Shown here in pieces: positions 1 to 9,130 of a DNA stretch of 64,000 bases. Within the stretch, counting starts at the first letter, position 1; each line of letters starts with the position of its first letter. Below the pieces are notes generated by a model, which was not told where the DNA came from, ran no database searches, and saw only the letters and a list, made by a program, of their open reading frames with translations. A program made the translations under genes and the position numbers. The stretch lies in contig CAWGRQ010000031.1 of assembly GCA_963824985.1 (NCBI GenBank), positions 248,001-312,000 on the forward strand, written 5' to 3'. Source of the stretch: JAFNAG01 sp963824985 (GTDB taxonomy: Bacteria > Acidobacteriota > UBA6911).

Positions 1-1077
1 GGGACCATCCTTTCCTCGCAGTACCCGACGAACTGGAGCCCAAACCCAGGCAACGCTCGTCGTACTCTGGCCATGAACATCCTGCGCACACGCGGCCGGC
101 ACAAATTCACGGTCATCGAGGTCGGAACCAGGCGTCCGGGTGCATTGTGGCGGGCATCCAGGATGATTGATCCCGATGTAGCGATCGTTCTCATGGTAAA
201 GCAGCAGCACAGCAACAACTTTCCTGACCTTGCCGCAATAGCTGCCGAAAAGGAGCAACTGCTGCGCCGGTTGGGACCCGAGGGTACGGCTGTTATCAAC
301 GGCGATGATCCTTATGTCCGCGCCATGGCTGCAAAATGCCGAAGCCGGATCGTGACGTTCGGCCTGAAGCCTCAGAGCGATATCCGGGCAAGCGAGGTCT
401 CGGCCCGATGGCCGGAGCGGTTGAGTTTCCGTGTCCATATGGGTAACGAATCAATCCCGGTGAAAACCAATCTGTTGGGAGAACATTGGGTGTACTCGGT
501 TCTGGGAGCCCTGGCCGCCGCAGTTGCGTGTGGCATCGACCTGAAGTCGGCGGCGATGGCCATGGAGATGGTTCAGCCGGTACCGGGGCGGATGGATCCT
601 CTGGAGCTGCCGAATGGCGCGACCTTTGTCCGGGACGAATGGAATTCCTCGATGGCCAGCCTCGAGGCGGGCCTGGAGATGCTGGGAAAGGCCAGGGCCG
701 CGCGCCGCATTCTCCTGCTTCAAGATGTTCTGGATTCCGGACTCGGGACACGCCCGCGCTTTCGCGAACTGGGCCGCCGTGCGGCCGCGGCAGCCGACAT
801 TGTGGTTTTTGTGGGCCCTTTTGGCAGTGTCGGCGCGAAAGCGGCAGTGGCCGCCGGCCTGAACCCCGCATCGTCGAAGAGCTTTCACGGGCTCCAGGCA
901 GCATCAGAATTCCTGAGATCTGAGCTCCGTCGAGGAGACCTGGTGCTCCTGCACGGGTGGCCGCATCTGCACCTGGAACGAATCTGCCTGGCGCTGTCTG
1001 GTAAGGTCGATTGCTGGAAGGAATGGTGCTGGAAAAATCAGCCCTGCGATCAGTGCCGGCACTTGACGCATTCTTGA
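1..1077 (+). CDS. Mur ligase family protein (MurF-like), 5' partial
   Basis: The frame is open from the first base, so the gene starts upstream of the window and the ATP-binding P-loop is missing. What remains is the central and C-terminal part of a Mur ligase, the family that joins amino acids or dipeptides to UDP-MurNAc-type acceptors in the cytoplasm. Supporting motifs are the NGDDP stretch near residue 100, VPGRMDPLELPNG followed by DEWNSSMASLEAGL (the MurF equivalent is D-YNA-P-S), and the typical C-terminal fold. The last 25 residues hold four cysteines spaced C-x4-C-x5-C-x2-C, which is not a usual MurF feature and suggests a metal site or a specialised Mur ligase acting on another polymer. 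The family is clear; the exact substrate is not. The first internal ATG is at 73 but lies inside the domain. Confidence 0.75.
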   Translation, partial: GTILSSQYPTNWSPNPGNARRTLAMNILRTRGRHKFTVIEVGTRRPGALWRASRMIDPDVAIVLMVKQQHSNNFPDLAAIAAEKEQLLRRLGPEGTAVINGDDPYVRAMAAKCRSRIVTFGLKPQSDIRASEVSARWPERLSFRVHMGNESIPVKTNLLGEHWVYSVLGALAAAVACGIDLKSAAMAMEMVQPVPGRMDPLELPNGATFVRDEWNSSMASLEAGLEMLGKARAARRILLLQDVLDSGLGTRPRFRELGRRAAAAADIVVFVGPFGSVGAKAAVAAGLNPASSKSFHGLQAASEFLRSELRRGDLVLLHGWPHLHLERICLALSGKVDCWKEWCWKNQPCDQCRHLTHS

Positions 1078-1097
1078 AGCGGCCCGGGGGAAATGGG

Positions 1098-1375
1098 AGC
1101 AGCAGCCTCTCATGCGCCGTGGCGCACCCGGTGACGCATGAAAATCTTTTGGCTTTGCGACTTTGCGTCTTGGCGTCCTTGCGTTGATTTTTTTTAACGC
1201 AATGACGCAAGGGCGCGAGGGCGCAAAGAGCTATTTTCGGAGCAGCTTCTCATGTGCCGTGGCGCACCCGGTGACGCATGAAAATCTTTTGGCTTTGCGA
1301 CTTTGCGTCTTGGCGTCCTTGCGTTGATTTTTTTTAACGCAATGACGCAAGGGCGCAAAGAGCTATTTCGGAGCA
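1098..1375. repeat. Tandem pair of ~140-bp palindrome-bearing repeat units
   Basis: Two nearly identical units lie head to tail, offset by 140 bp; the second is about 9 bp shorter near its end. Each has a CATG-rich start (TCTCATG at 1108 and 1248) and a T-run at the centre of an inverted repeat, where GCGTCCTTGCGTT faces AACGCAATGACGC. The core is built from GACGCAA/TTGCGTC-type heptamers. Related pieces occur at 13635-13763 and 17341-17380, so this is a dispersed family. The spacing and internal palindrome do not fit CRISPR. Confidence 0.85.
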
Positions 1376-1457
1376 GGGAAATGGGAGCCTTCGGTTTTTG
1401 CCCCCTGATTTTTTCTTCTATGGTTTCTCGCCAACGTCAAATGGTGGCCTGAAAGTT

Positions 1458-2699
1458 CTATCCGGCGCGGGAAGTCAATTTCAGGAGTCGCTCCATCCCT
1501 TTTTCAACCACCGGCATCGGGGCCCCGAAACTGAATCTCACGTAAGAATGGAGCCTCGGCGGGTCCTTTCTTTGCTTCCCCGGATTGACATCAAAAAACT
1601 CTCCCGGGACCGTGATCACCTGCTCTTTCAGAGCCTCGCGAAAAAACTGGAAGCCATGATTCAGCGGCGGCGGCAGCTTCTCGACCGAGCCCCAGCAGTA
1701 AAAGGTGCCTTCAGGATCGCGCGGGAAAAGCACACCGATTTCTTTGAGATGCTGGAGCATAAAGTCGCGCTTGAGTTTGAAGGCAGCCCGCATCGCTTCG
1801 GTTTCGCGACTGGCGTGGCCGGGTTCCACAAGGGGTACTGAGGCTCGTTGGAGCCACCGCGGCGCCCCGCCATCAATCGCGCTCCCGGAGCGGGTCAGGG
1901 TCTCGATCCATTCAGACGGCCCCAGAGTCCAGCCAACGCGCCATCCAGGGTAACGATAATTCTTGGTGAGCCCATCGATCACCATCACCGGATCATTGTC
2001 CACATCTTCAATACAGGCTGCGGCACTCACGGGGGCGGGTCCGTTCCAGACAAAGTGCGAGTAGAACTCATCCAGCACGAGCGCGGTCCGATGGCGCCGG
2101 GCGAGCGCGATCCAGCCTTTCAGTTCGTCATCACGAATCACGCGCCCGGTGGGATTGCATGGATTGGATAACAACAGGCAATCCAGGCCGTTCTGCAGGA
2201 TTGTGCTTTCGAGGTTCTCAACGGAGATCGCAAATCCGTCTTCAATCCGCAAGGGGATATGAAACGGGCTGACTCTGGGAATGCCGCCGAGCAGGTCTTC
2301 GTAAGCCGTATAATCAGGGGTGAAATAGCCGATCTTGATTTTCCCCAATGCCCAGACCGCCCGCGTCAGGGCAAGGCGTCCCCCCGCCGTGATGGCTACG
2401 TTCGCGGCGGTGTATTGCGATTTCATGCCGCGACGGAACTGCCGGTTATACAGCGTAGCGACGGCCGCGCGCAGCTCCGCCAGACCGGCAACAGGCCCAT
2501 ATGCGTGATCATCCGGGGCGATGGTGATGTTAGTGACCCGGTCCGGGGCCCCCGGCAAGGGGCCGACCTCCGGCATGCCCTGACCCAGATTGCACCAATC
2601 GGGATGTTCCCCGTAGTACCCGAGCTTCGCTGCTTCGGCAACCACGAAGATGACGCCCATATAGGGCACGTCGCGCAATGGACCCAGACTTCCAGCCAT
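1458..2699 (-). CDS. PLP-dependent class I/II aminotransferase
   Basis: A 413-residue fold-type I aminotransferase that should move an amino group between an amino acid and a 2-oxo acid using pyridoxal phosphate. The NPCNPTG motif is present in the middle, followed by DEFYSHFVW and the PLP-lysine motif GLTKNYRYPGWRVGW. An N-terminal PDWCNLGQGMPEVGP segment and HAYGPVAGLAELRAAV match the substrate-binding half of the family. The frame stays open far upstream, but the ATG at 2699 is preceded by a strong AGGAGGGG ribosome-binding site 7-8 nt away, so I start there. It is transcribed divergently from the permease at 3015, with a large palindrome between. The substrate cannot be read from sequence. 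Confidence 0.88.
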   Translation of the reverse strand: MAGSLGPLRDVPYMGVIFVVAEAAKLGYYGEHPDWCNLGQGMPEVGPLPGAPDRVTNITIAPDDHAYGPVAGLAELRAAVATLYNRQFRRGMKSQYTAANVAITAGGRLALTRAVWALGKIKIGYFTPDYTAYEDLLGGIPRVSPFHIPLRIEDGFAISVENLESTILQNGLDCLLLSNPCNPTGRVIRDDELKGWIALARRHRTALVLDEFYSHFVWNGPAPVSAAACIEDVDNDPVMVIDGLTKNYRYPGWRVGWTLGPSEWIETLTRSGSAIDGGAPRWLQRASVPLVEPGHASRETEAMRAAFKLKRDFMLQHLKEIGVLFPRDPEGTFYCWGSVEKLPPPLNHGFQFFREALKEQVITVPGEFFDVNPGKQRKDPPRLHSYVRFSFGAPMPVVEKGMERLLKLTSRAG

Positions 2700-2813
2700 G
2701 AATGATCCCCTCCTCTTCCGGAAGACAGATTGTACCAGCTCTGTGCTGAATGAAAATGCACATGACGATTGAACTTGGCGTTCCCTGTCTTCGTACTTAT
2801 TGTTACGATTGCA

Positions 2814-2999
2814 CCTGGCCAGCTTTTCTCGCCAGATTTCGTAGCGAGGCGGCGCAGACGGGCATGGATACAAGGCGCACGACCGAAGGGTGCCGCAGGC
2901 GTACTTAACAGTACGTCGAGGCACCCGACCGAGCGCAACGCAGTAGACATGCCCGGATTCGTCGCCGCAGTAGAAAGCTGGCGAGAAACGCGGGCCAGG
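2814..2999. repeat. 186-bp imperfect palindrome (MITE-like)
   Basis: CCTGGCC at 2814-2820 is mirrored by GGCCAGG at 2993-2999, and the match continues inward through TTTCTCGCCAG, GGCGNCGA and CGGGCATG to GTAC-TTAACA-GTAC at 2901-2914. Almost the whole element can fold into one long cruciform or RNA hairpin. It fills the divergent promoter region between the aminotransferase and the permease. No coding signal is convincing inside it. Confidence 0.85.
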
Positions 3000-3014
3000 G
3001 CAGGGATGGGAACC

Positions 3015-5484
3015 ATGGATCTGCTGATGAACGACCTGAAGTTTGGCGCAAGACTGCTGTGGAAGAACAAAGGCTTTGCCGCGACCGCCATCGCGACGCT
3101 GGCCATATGCATCGGAGTCAACGCGGCGATTTTCAGCGTGGTGCATTCCGTGGTGCTGAGGCCTTTACCGTTTCCTGAATCGGACCGGGTCCTGCTGATA
3201 CACAACAGCTACCCCGGCGCCGGGGTGGAGCGGGCATCAAACGGTGTCCCTGACTATTACGACCGCCTCCGTGGGGCAACCGCTTTTGAGGAGCAGGCGC
3301 TTTATGATACTCCGAATCTTACAATAGGTTCAGCGGGATCCGTTCAGCAGGTCCGCGGCATGGGAGTAACGCCTTCATTCTTCCGGCTGCTGAGGGTCAA
3401 ACCCCGGCTGGGAAGAATCTTCACGGAAGAGGAGGGGGAGGTCGGAAAGGAGCGCAAAGCCATGCTGAGCTATGCGCTCTGGCAGGAACTTTACGGTGGC
3501 GACGAGTCAGTCATCGGCCAGGACATCCGGATCTACGGCAACCCATACACCATTGTCGGTGTATTACCCCAGGGTTTTTCCTATCTCGATCCGGGAGTAC
3601 GCCTGTACCGGCCGCTGGCCTTCACAGTTGAGCAAAAATCGGACCAGAGACGGCACAGCAACGGATGGGAAATGATCGGCCGGTTGAAGCCGGGGGCCAC
3701 CCAAGAGCAGGCTCAGGCGCAGATTGACGCCATAAATGCAGCCAACATGGAGAGGTTTCCGCAATTCAGAGAGATCCTCACCAATGCCCGGTTCAGTACT
3801 CGTGCCTTACCCCTTCAGGATGACGTGGTCAAGCCGATCCGGAAGACCCTCTACCTGCTCTGGGGCGGCGCAGCATTCGTGCTCCTGATCGGGGTGATCA
3901 ACATAGCCAATCTGGCCGTAGCCCGCGGGAGCGTGCGGCTGAGGGAACTGGCGACACGCTTCGCCCTGGGGGCCGGGCGGTGGCGGATCACACGCCAACT
4001 GCTGACGGAAAGCGTCCTGATGACGGCGATAGGCGCTGTCTTGGGGCTGCTGCTCGGATACTGGGGGCTCGGGCTGCTGAAATTCCTGCACATCGAGCGC
4101 ATCCCGAGGGGCGCAGAGATCGGTCTGGACGGAACGGTGGTGCTCTATATCCTGGGACTGTCACTGCTGGCGGCGGTCACCATAGGGGCGATTCCCCTGG
4201 TCCAGGGGCTCCGGGTAAACCTGATTTCGGTGTTTCGCGAGGACGTGCGCACGGGCACTGGCGGGCGCGGCACACGTATGCTGCGCAATGGACTCGGTAG
4301 TTGCCCAGGTTGCGTTCGCTCTGGTGCTGCTCATGGGGGCAGGGTTGCTCGGAGCCAGCTTCCGGCACGTGCTGGCGATCCGCCCCGGCTTCGTCCCCGA
4401 ACAGGTAGTTACCGGGTCGGCGGCACTGCCCGCTGCCCGATATCGGGATGACGCGGCCATAAACTCCTTCACGCAGAGGTCTCTGGAACGGATGCGCGCG
4501 CTTCCAGGAGTCATCGAGGCCGGTGTCACGGACACGATACCGTTCGGCCATGATTTCAGCGACAGCGTAATCCTGGCCGAGGGCTACATCATGAAGCCGG
4601 GAGAATCCCTCATCACCGGGGACAATATGTCGGTCACGCCGCGGTACTTCCAGACCATGAAGGTGCCTCTGAGGGAAGGGCGCTTCTTCGATGAGCGCGA
4701 CACGCCCGGTTCCCCTAAGGTAATCATCATCGACGATAGGCTGGCACGAAAGTTCTTCCCCGGCACCAGCGCCGTGGGCAGGCGGATGTGGCGTCCCACC
4801 ACGATCGAAGCCCTCCGCAATCCGGAGAAAGGCGCGGAGTATTTCACGGTTGTCGGCGTCGTCGGAAGCATTAAGCTGCGCGCCCTGGTGGATTCAGAGG
4901 AAAGGCTGGGCAGCTATTATTTCCCATACTCCCAAAACCCTGACTCGGGGATTTCCTTCGCGGTCAGGACAGAAGCCGACCCGGAGGCCATCAAGGCCGG
5001 GATGCGCAAGGTGGTCAACGAGGTCGATCCCGAACTCCCCTTTTTCGATGCGTTGACCATGCAGGAGCGGATTGACGACTCGCTCACCAACCGGCGGTCT
5101 CCCATGCTGTTGTCTCTCTGCTTCGGGGCGGTTGCCCTTTTCCTGGCGGGGGTGGGCATCTACGGAGTGCTCGCTTACCTGGTCGCGCAACGCACCAAAG
5201 AGATCGGCATCCGCATGGCGCTGGGGAGCGATGCAGAGCAAATTTTCAAGCTGGTTTTCAGAGAAGGCGTGGTCATCGTCGCCTTCGGATTTGTCCTGGG
5301 CGTGCTGTGTTCCTGGATACTGGGCCGGTATATAGAAAGCGTTCTCTATGGAGTGCGTCCCCTGGATCCGGTGGTTATGGCATTGGTGAGCCTGACCTTG
5401 ATATCCGTCGCCCTGATGGCTACAACTCTGCCCGCCTGGCGGGCAACCCGGGTGGACCCCATCATCGCCCTCCGGCAGGAGTAA
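3015..5484 (+). CDS. ADOP-type MacB/FtsX ABC transporter permease (one frameshift)
   Basis: A membrane protein of about 822 residues with the duplicated MacB-PCD plus FtsX architecture common in Acidobacteria. The N-terminal half starts MDLLMNDLKFGARLLWKNKG and enters a membrane helix with LAICIGVNAAIFSVV, then has a periplasmic domain and three helices around VLLIGVINIANLAVARG. The second half repeats the pattern and ends DPIIALRQE. The frame changes once, near 4296-4297, where one G of a GG pair appears extra; removing it joins RNGL to VVAQVAFALVLLMG and makes the length a multiple of three. A sequencing error is more likely than decay. No ATPase subunit is adjacent. The start is uncertain, because ATGs at 3006 and 3015 are both possible. 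Confidence 0.85.
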
Positions 5485-5824
5485 CGCGAGAGGACGATGT
5501 CCCCACAGAAACTCCCTCCGGAATTAAGGGGGCGCGGCAGCGAGAAAGGGACACCCACTTCGATGTACTTCACGCCGCTGGACGTGATCCAGAGGTCCGC
5601 GCCGGAGTAATCGATCAGTCCATTTATATATAATAAATGATAAATATGGACCTTTACGAGATCAACTCGCCGGCCTAGGATATCTGTTGAATAGTGCTGA
5701 TGATTACAGCTTATTGTATGATTTGAAGGCAAAGGTTCCGATGAGAATGGATTCGAATTGGTTGCCAATTTCAGTCCAGTTCATCTCATAAAGGACCATA
5801 TTGGATGACTCGGAGGGGAGGCCC
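5485..5824. other. Intergenic region with AT-rich hairpin upstream of mocR gene
   Basis: About 340 bp without a gene. An AT-rich inverted repeat lies at about 5629-5652 (GTCCAT ... ATGGAC), in strong contrast to the surrounding GC-rich sequence. It probably belongs to the promoter or terminator region between the permease and the regulator. Nothing else is recognisable. Confidence 0.4.
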
Positions 5825-7330
5825 ATGATCAAGGTGGAGAGGGACAGCGGACCCCCTGTGTACCGGCAGGTGCAGGGGCGGCTGCGCGAGCTCATCCGGT
5901 CCGGAGTGCTCAAGCCCGGGCAGAGATTGCCGCCGACGCGCCGGATGGCCCGCGATCTGCACCTGAACCGCAACACGGTCGTGACCGCCTATGAGGAACT
6001 GGAAGCCGACGGCCTGGTGCAGTCCCACGTCGGGCGTGGAACGTTCGTGTCGGTTCAGGAAATGTCCGGGAGAGCGGCGCCGTCTGCTGGCGCACACGAC
6101 TTCAACTGGCAGGCCCATCTGGCTGCCCCGCCAGGCGATTCTTCCTTCAGCCTGCTGTTGCGAGAGGCCCCCCATGAGGAAGCCGCGGTGCGCTGGCAAT
6201 TCGGTGCCGGCTTCCCCCCGAAGGAGTTCTACCCGATCGAGCGGCTGAAAACGTCGTTTCATGCGCTTCTCTCCGCGCGGGGCGGGGAGATTCTGAATTA
6301 CGGTCCCGTTCAAGGTCTGGCGTCGCTTCGCGAGCAGATCGCGCAGCGCATCCGGGAGGAAGGGGGAGAGGCTTCGGCAAGCGGGATCTTCATAACCAGC
6401 GGCTCGCAACAGGCGATCGCGCTGACCGTGCGGGCGCTGGTGGAGCCGGGAGACCCGGTTGCGGTCGAAGAGCCTACGTATCCGGGCGCACTGAGCGTGT
6501 TTCATGAACGGAGGGCGCGGATTTTCGGCATACCGGTGGGACGGGAAGGACTGGATCCGGATGCGTTCGAAGAATTGTGCCGGCGACGCGCACCGAAGCT
6601 TCTCTACACCATTCCGGATTTTCAGAATCCCACGGGATGCACGCTCGGGTTGGATCGGAGGGAGGAACTGGTGCGCACGGCGGAAAAATATGGCGTGCCG
6701 GTGCTGGAGGACGGCTCCTTTCGCGAATTGCGCTACCGGGGTGAAACCCTGCCTCCACTGAAGGCCTTTGACCGCTCGGGAATCGTGATTCACGTGAATT
6801 CGATGTCAAAAAAAATCGCGCCTGCGCTGCGAGTCGGTTGGGCGGCGGTTCATCCCGACCTGGTTGAGCGCTTTTCAGTGCTCAAGTCGGCCGAGGATCT
6901 GGGTACCAGCACGCTGTGCCAGGCCTTGCTGGGGACCTTTTTGGAACGCGGATATTACCGGGCTCACCTGCGCCGGCTTCGCAAGGCTTACAGTGAGCGC
7001 CTGAACGCGATGTGGGAAGCCATCGCCCGATACTTCCCTCCCCAGGTACAAGTCGAAATGCCGGAGGGGGGAATGTTCCTCTGGCTGAGTTTTCCGGAAC
7101 CTTTCGATCTTCGCGCCGTGCAGGTCGAAGGCCGCCACCGCGGCATCGCCTTCTGCCCGGGTGATCTTTTTTATGCCTCGGGCCGGGGCCGGAACCAGAT
7201 GCGTCTTTCTTTCACGGCCCACAACCCGGTGGAGATCAATTCCGGGATGCGCCTCCTCGGTCAGTTGGCCGCTGCCGCTGCCGGCGGCAAAAACCGTGCC
7301 GGGGAGGCAGTCAAAATACCGCTGGTATAA
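5825..7330 (+). CDS. MocR/PdxR-type GntR-aminotransferase regulator
   Basis: A 501-residue fusion of an N-terminal GntR winged helix-turn-helix (residues 1-75: VYRQVQGRLRELIRSG, LPPTRRMARDLHLNRNTV) to a fold-type I aminotransferase domain. The catalytic domain keeps PDFQNPTG and the PLP lysine in NSMSKKIAPALRVGW. Family knowledge: MocR proteins bind DNA as head-to-tail dimers and sense PLP or amino-group metabolites, regulating a neighbouring gene. I start at 5825, where GGAGG lies 8 nt upstream, rather than at the upstream ATG at 5801. The aminotransferase gene follows after 11 nt with its own ribosome-binding site, so the two are probably co-transcribed and functionally linked. Confidence 0.88.
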   Translation: MIKVERDSGPPVYRQVQGRLRELIRSGVLKPGQRLPPTRRMARDLHLNRNTVVTAYEELEADGLVQSHVGRGTFVSVQEMSGRAAPSAGAHDFNWQAHLAAPPGDSSFSLLLREAPHEEAAVRWQFGAGFPPKEFYPIERLKTSFHALLSARGGEILNYGPVQGLASLREQIAQRIREEGGEASASGIFITSGSQQAIALTVRALVEPGDPVAVEEPTYPGALSVFHERRARIFGIPVGREGLDPDAFEELCRRRAPKLLYTIPDFQNPTGCTLGLDRREELVRTAEKYGVPVLEDGSFRELRYRGETLPPLKAFDRSGIVIHVNSMSKKIAPALRVGWAAVHPDLVERFSVLKSAEDLGTSTLCQALLGTFLERGYYRAHLRRLRKAYSERLNAMWEAIARYFPPQVQVEMPEGGMFLWLSFPEPFDLRAVQVEGRHRGIAFCPGDLFYASGRGRNQMRLSFTAHNPVEINSGMRLLGQLAAAAAGGKNRAGEAVKIPLV

Positions 7331-7341
7331 AGGAGCCTGCA

Positions 7342-8586
7342 ATGAAACCCATGCCTCAAATTCTGAATGGTGCGAAGACGAGCGTCGCGGTTGATTGGGA
7401 CCAGTGGTTTGCCCCTCGTGCCGCGCGCCTGCACAGCTCGGCGATCCGCGAACTGCTCAAGGTCATCTCTCAGCCCGGGATGATCTCCTTCGCCGGCGGC
7501 ATGCCGGCGCCGGAATCATTCCCGCTCGCCGCCTTTCGCGAAGCCTGTGAAAAGGTTCTGGAGCGCGAAGGAGCGACGGCGCTGCAGTACGGGGCGACGG
7601 AAGGGTATGGCCCGTTGCGTGAATATGTCTCCGGATCCTTGCAGGCTAAGGGCATCCCGTGCCAGGCGGACAATGTTCTCATCACCAGCGGCTCGCAGCA
7701 GGCGCTGGACCTGATCGGCAAGGTCTTCGTGGACGGCTCCCGGCCGATATGCGTAGAACGCCCCACCTATCTGGGGGCCCTGCAGGCCTGGGACAGCTAC
7801 GCCGCGGATTACCGGACCGTGCCGCTCGACGATGAGGGCATCCTGCTCGACGGCCTGCCGGAATTGCTGGAGCGCCATCATCCCCGCTTCCTTTATGTCC
7901 TGCCCAATTTCCATAATCCCGCCGGCGTTTCGCTGAGCCTGACGCGCCGGCGCCGCCTGGTGGAAATCATGGCTCAGGCAGACTGCTTCCTGCTGGAAGA
8001 TGACCCCTATGCGGAACTCCGCTTCGAGGGCGAGGAGATGGCGCCGCTCGCATCCCTGATGCCGGAGCGCACCGCATATCTCGGCACTTTTTCCAAAATC
8101 CTGTCGCCGGGCATCCGTTTGGGTTATGTCGCCGCACCGGCGGCGGTGATTCGAAAACTGGTGCAGGCCAAACAGGGTGCCGACCTGCACACCAGTTCCT
8201 TCGTTCAGATGGTTGCGTGCCAGGTGGGAAATATGGGGATTTTGCCCGCGCACATCGAAATGGTGCGCCGCCTGTATCGTGAGCGCTGCCGGGCCATGCT
8301 GACGGCCATTGACCGCCATTTTCCGCCGGCCGTGCGCTGCACGCGGCCCATGGGAGGACTGTTCCTGTGGGTCACCCTCCCCGAACCCCTGGACTCCGTC
8401 GAACTTCTCCCGCGAGTCGTCGCTGAGAAGGTGGCGTATGTCCCCGGACCATCCTTTTTCCCGGCCGGCATGGAGGAGGCACGGCGCCACCTGCGGCTCA
8501 ATTTCTCCTATTGCGGCCCGGAGCTCATCGAGGAAGGCATCCGCAGGCTGGGAGCGGTGCTCTCCCGGGCCATGCTTCGAAAATAA
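7342..8586 (+). CDS. PLP-dependent aminotransferase, 2-aminoadipate (LysN/ARO8) type
   Basis: A 414-residue fold-type I aminotransferase resembling LysN and 2-aminoadipate or aromatic aminotransferases. Visible motifs are SFAGGMPAPESFP near the N terminus, ITSGSQQALDLI, LPNFHNPAGVSLS and the PLP-binding lysine in GTFSKILSPGIRLGY. The C-terminal domain has GGLFLWVTLPEPLD. An AAGGAG ribosome-binding site sits 7 nt upstream of the ATG. It follows the MocR regulator by 11 nt and shares its aminotransferase fold; together they suggest regulated amino-acid interconversion. The amino-group donor is not determinable here. Confidence 0.85.
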   Translation: MKPMPQILNGAKTSVAVDWDQWFAPRAARLHSSAIRELLKVISQPGMISFAGGMPAPESFPLAAFREACEKVLEREGATALQYGATEGYGPLREYVSGSLQAKGIPCQADNVLITSGSQQALDLIGKVFVDGSRPICVERPTYLGALQAWDSYAADYRTVPLDDEGILLDGLPELLERHHPRFLYVLPNFHNPAGVSLSLTRRRRLVEIMAQADCFLLEDDPYAELRFEGEEMAPLASLMPERTAYLGTFSKILSPGIRLGYVAAPAAVIRKLVQAKQGADLHTSSFVQMVACQVGNMGILPAHIEMVRRLYRERCRAMLTAIDRHFPPAVRCTRPMGGLFLWVTLPEPLDSVELLPRVVAEKVAYVPGPSFFPAGMEEARRHLRLNFSYCGPELIEEGIRRLGAVLSRAMLRK

Positions 8587-8602
8587 CCGGAGCCTAGGGA
8601 AC

Positions 8603-8631
8603 TTGACTTATTTCATCTCAACGCATATACT
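8603..8631 (+). promoter_or_regulatory. Sigma-70 promoter of the Rrf2 gene
   Basis: TTGACT at 8603-8608 and TATACT at 8626-8631 are separated by exactly 17 bp, close to the sigma-70 consensus. It drives the Rrf2 gene at 8650, giving a very short leader. Confidence 0.7.
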
Positions 8632-8652
8632 CATGCCTTGAGGTAAGGCATG
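8632..8652. promoter_or_regulatory. Palindromic operator over Rrf2 start codon
   Basis: CATGCCTT-GAGGT-AAGGCATG forms an 8-bp inverted repeat directly after the -10 box, covering the transcription start, the GAGGT ribosome-binding site and the ATG at 8650. The position suits an autoregulatory Rrf2 operator. Confidence 0.6.
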
Positions 8653-9060
8653 GTTTCACGAACGGGACGTTACGCGATTCGCATTCTCGGCTATCTTGTG
8701 GATAGATCCGGCGATTGGATCCAGGGAAGCCAGATCGCCGCCCATACCGGGATCCCCTCAAACTACCTATCAAAAATCCTCAACCAGCTCAGGAAAAGAG
8801 GCTTTGTGAGCAGCCAGAAGGGCTGGGGAGGCGGATTCCAGCTCCGCGACCAGGCGCTCCTGACTCCCATTGCGGAGGTGATCGATCTTTTCGAGGGTCC
8901 CCGGGAATCCCAGCAGTGCATTTTCGGCATCCGGAAGTGCGACGATGCCAACCCGTGCCCATTGCACCCTCAGTGGGTGCTTGTTCAGCAGAGCTACCGC
9001 GAAATGCTGCAGAACACCACGGTCGGGCAGTTGAAGTCGGGATTCGAGCCTCCGGGTTAG
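8650..9060 (+). CDS. Rrf2 family iron-sulfur transcriptional regulator
   Basis: A 136-residue winged-helix regulator: YAIRILGYLVDRSG, then IAAHTGIPSNYLSKILNQL as recognition helices, and the wing GFVSSQKGWGGGFQL. The C-terminal part has three cysteines, C-x6-C-x5-C (QQCIFGIRKCDDANPCPLH), as in Rrf2 proteins that carry a [2Fe-2S] or [4Fe-4S] cluster (IscR, NsrR). This supports sensing of oxygen, nitric oxide or iron-sulfur status. The start is fixed by GAGGT 5 nt upstream and by the near-consensus promoter. The hemerythrin gene follows 70 nt downstream, with a separate palindrome between, which points to nitrosative or oxidative stress rather than Fe-S biogenesis. Confidence 0.85.
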   Translation: MVSRTGRYAIRILGYLVDRSGDWIQGSQIAAHTGIPSNYLSKILNQLRKRGFVSSQKGWGGGFQLRDQALLTPIAEVIDLFEGPRESQQCIFGIRKCDDANPCPLHPQWVLVQQSYREMLQNTTVGQLKSGFEPPG

Positions 9061-9073
9061 TGAATTTTTTTGG

Positions 9074-9089
9074 GATGTCAAAGGACATC
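9074..9089. promoter_or_regulatory. Palindrome upstream of hemerythrin gene
   Basis: GATGTC-AAAG-GACATC is a perfect 6-bp inverted repeat with a 4-bp spacer, 42 nt before the hemerythrin start. It differs from the palindrome at 8632-8652. It could be an operator for the Rrf2 protein or for a CRP/FNR-type regulator. Confidence 0.45.
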
Positions 9090-9130
9090 GACATGTGTTG
9101 ATTTTTCACCATAGAAAGGAACAGGACACC

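Noticed and set aside
296..1210. Minus-strand frame containing RKDAKTQSRKAK
   Set aside because: It runs through the GACGCAA repeat and the antisense of the Mur ligase; such peptides are a known by-product of these repeats.
1098..1375. Possible CRISPR or minisatellite
   Set aside because: There are only two long units without unique spacers and they contain an internal palindrome, so it is a dispersed repeat.
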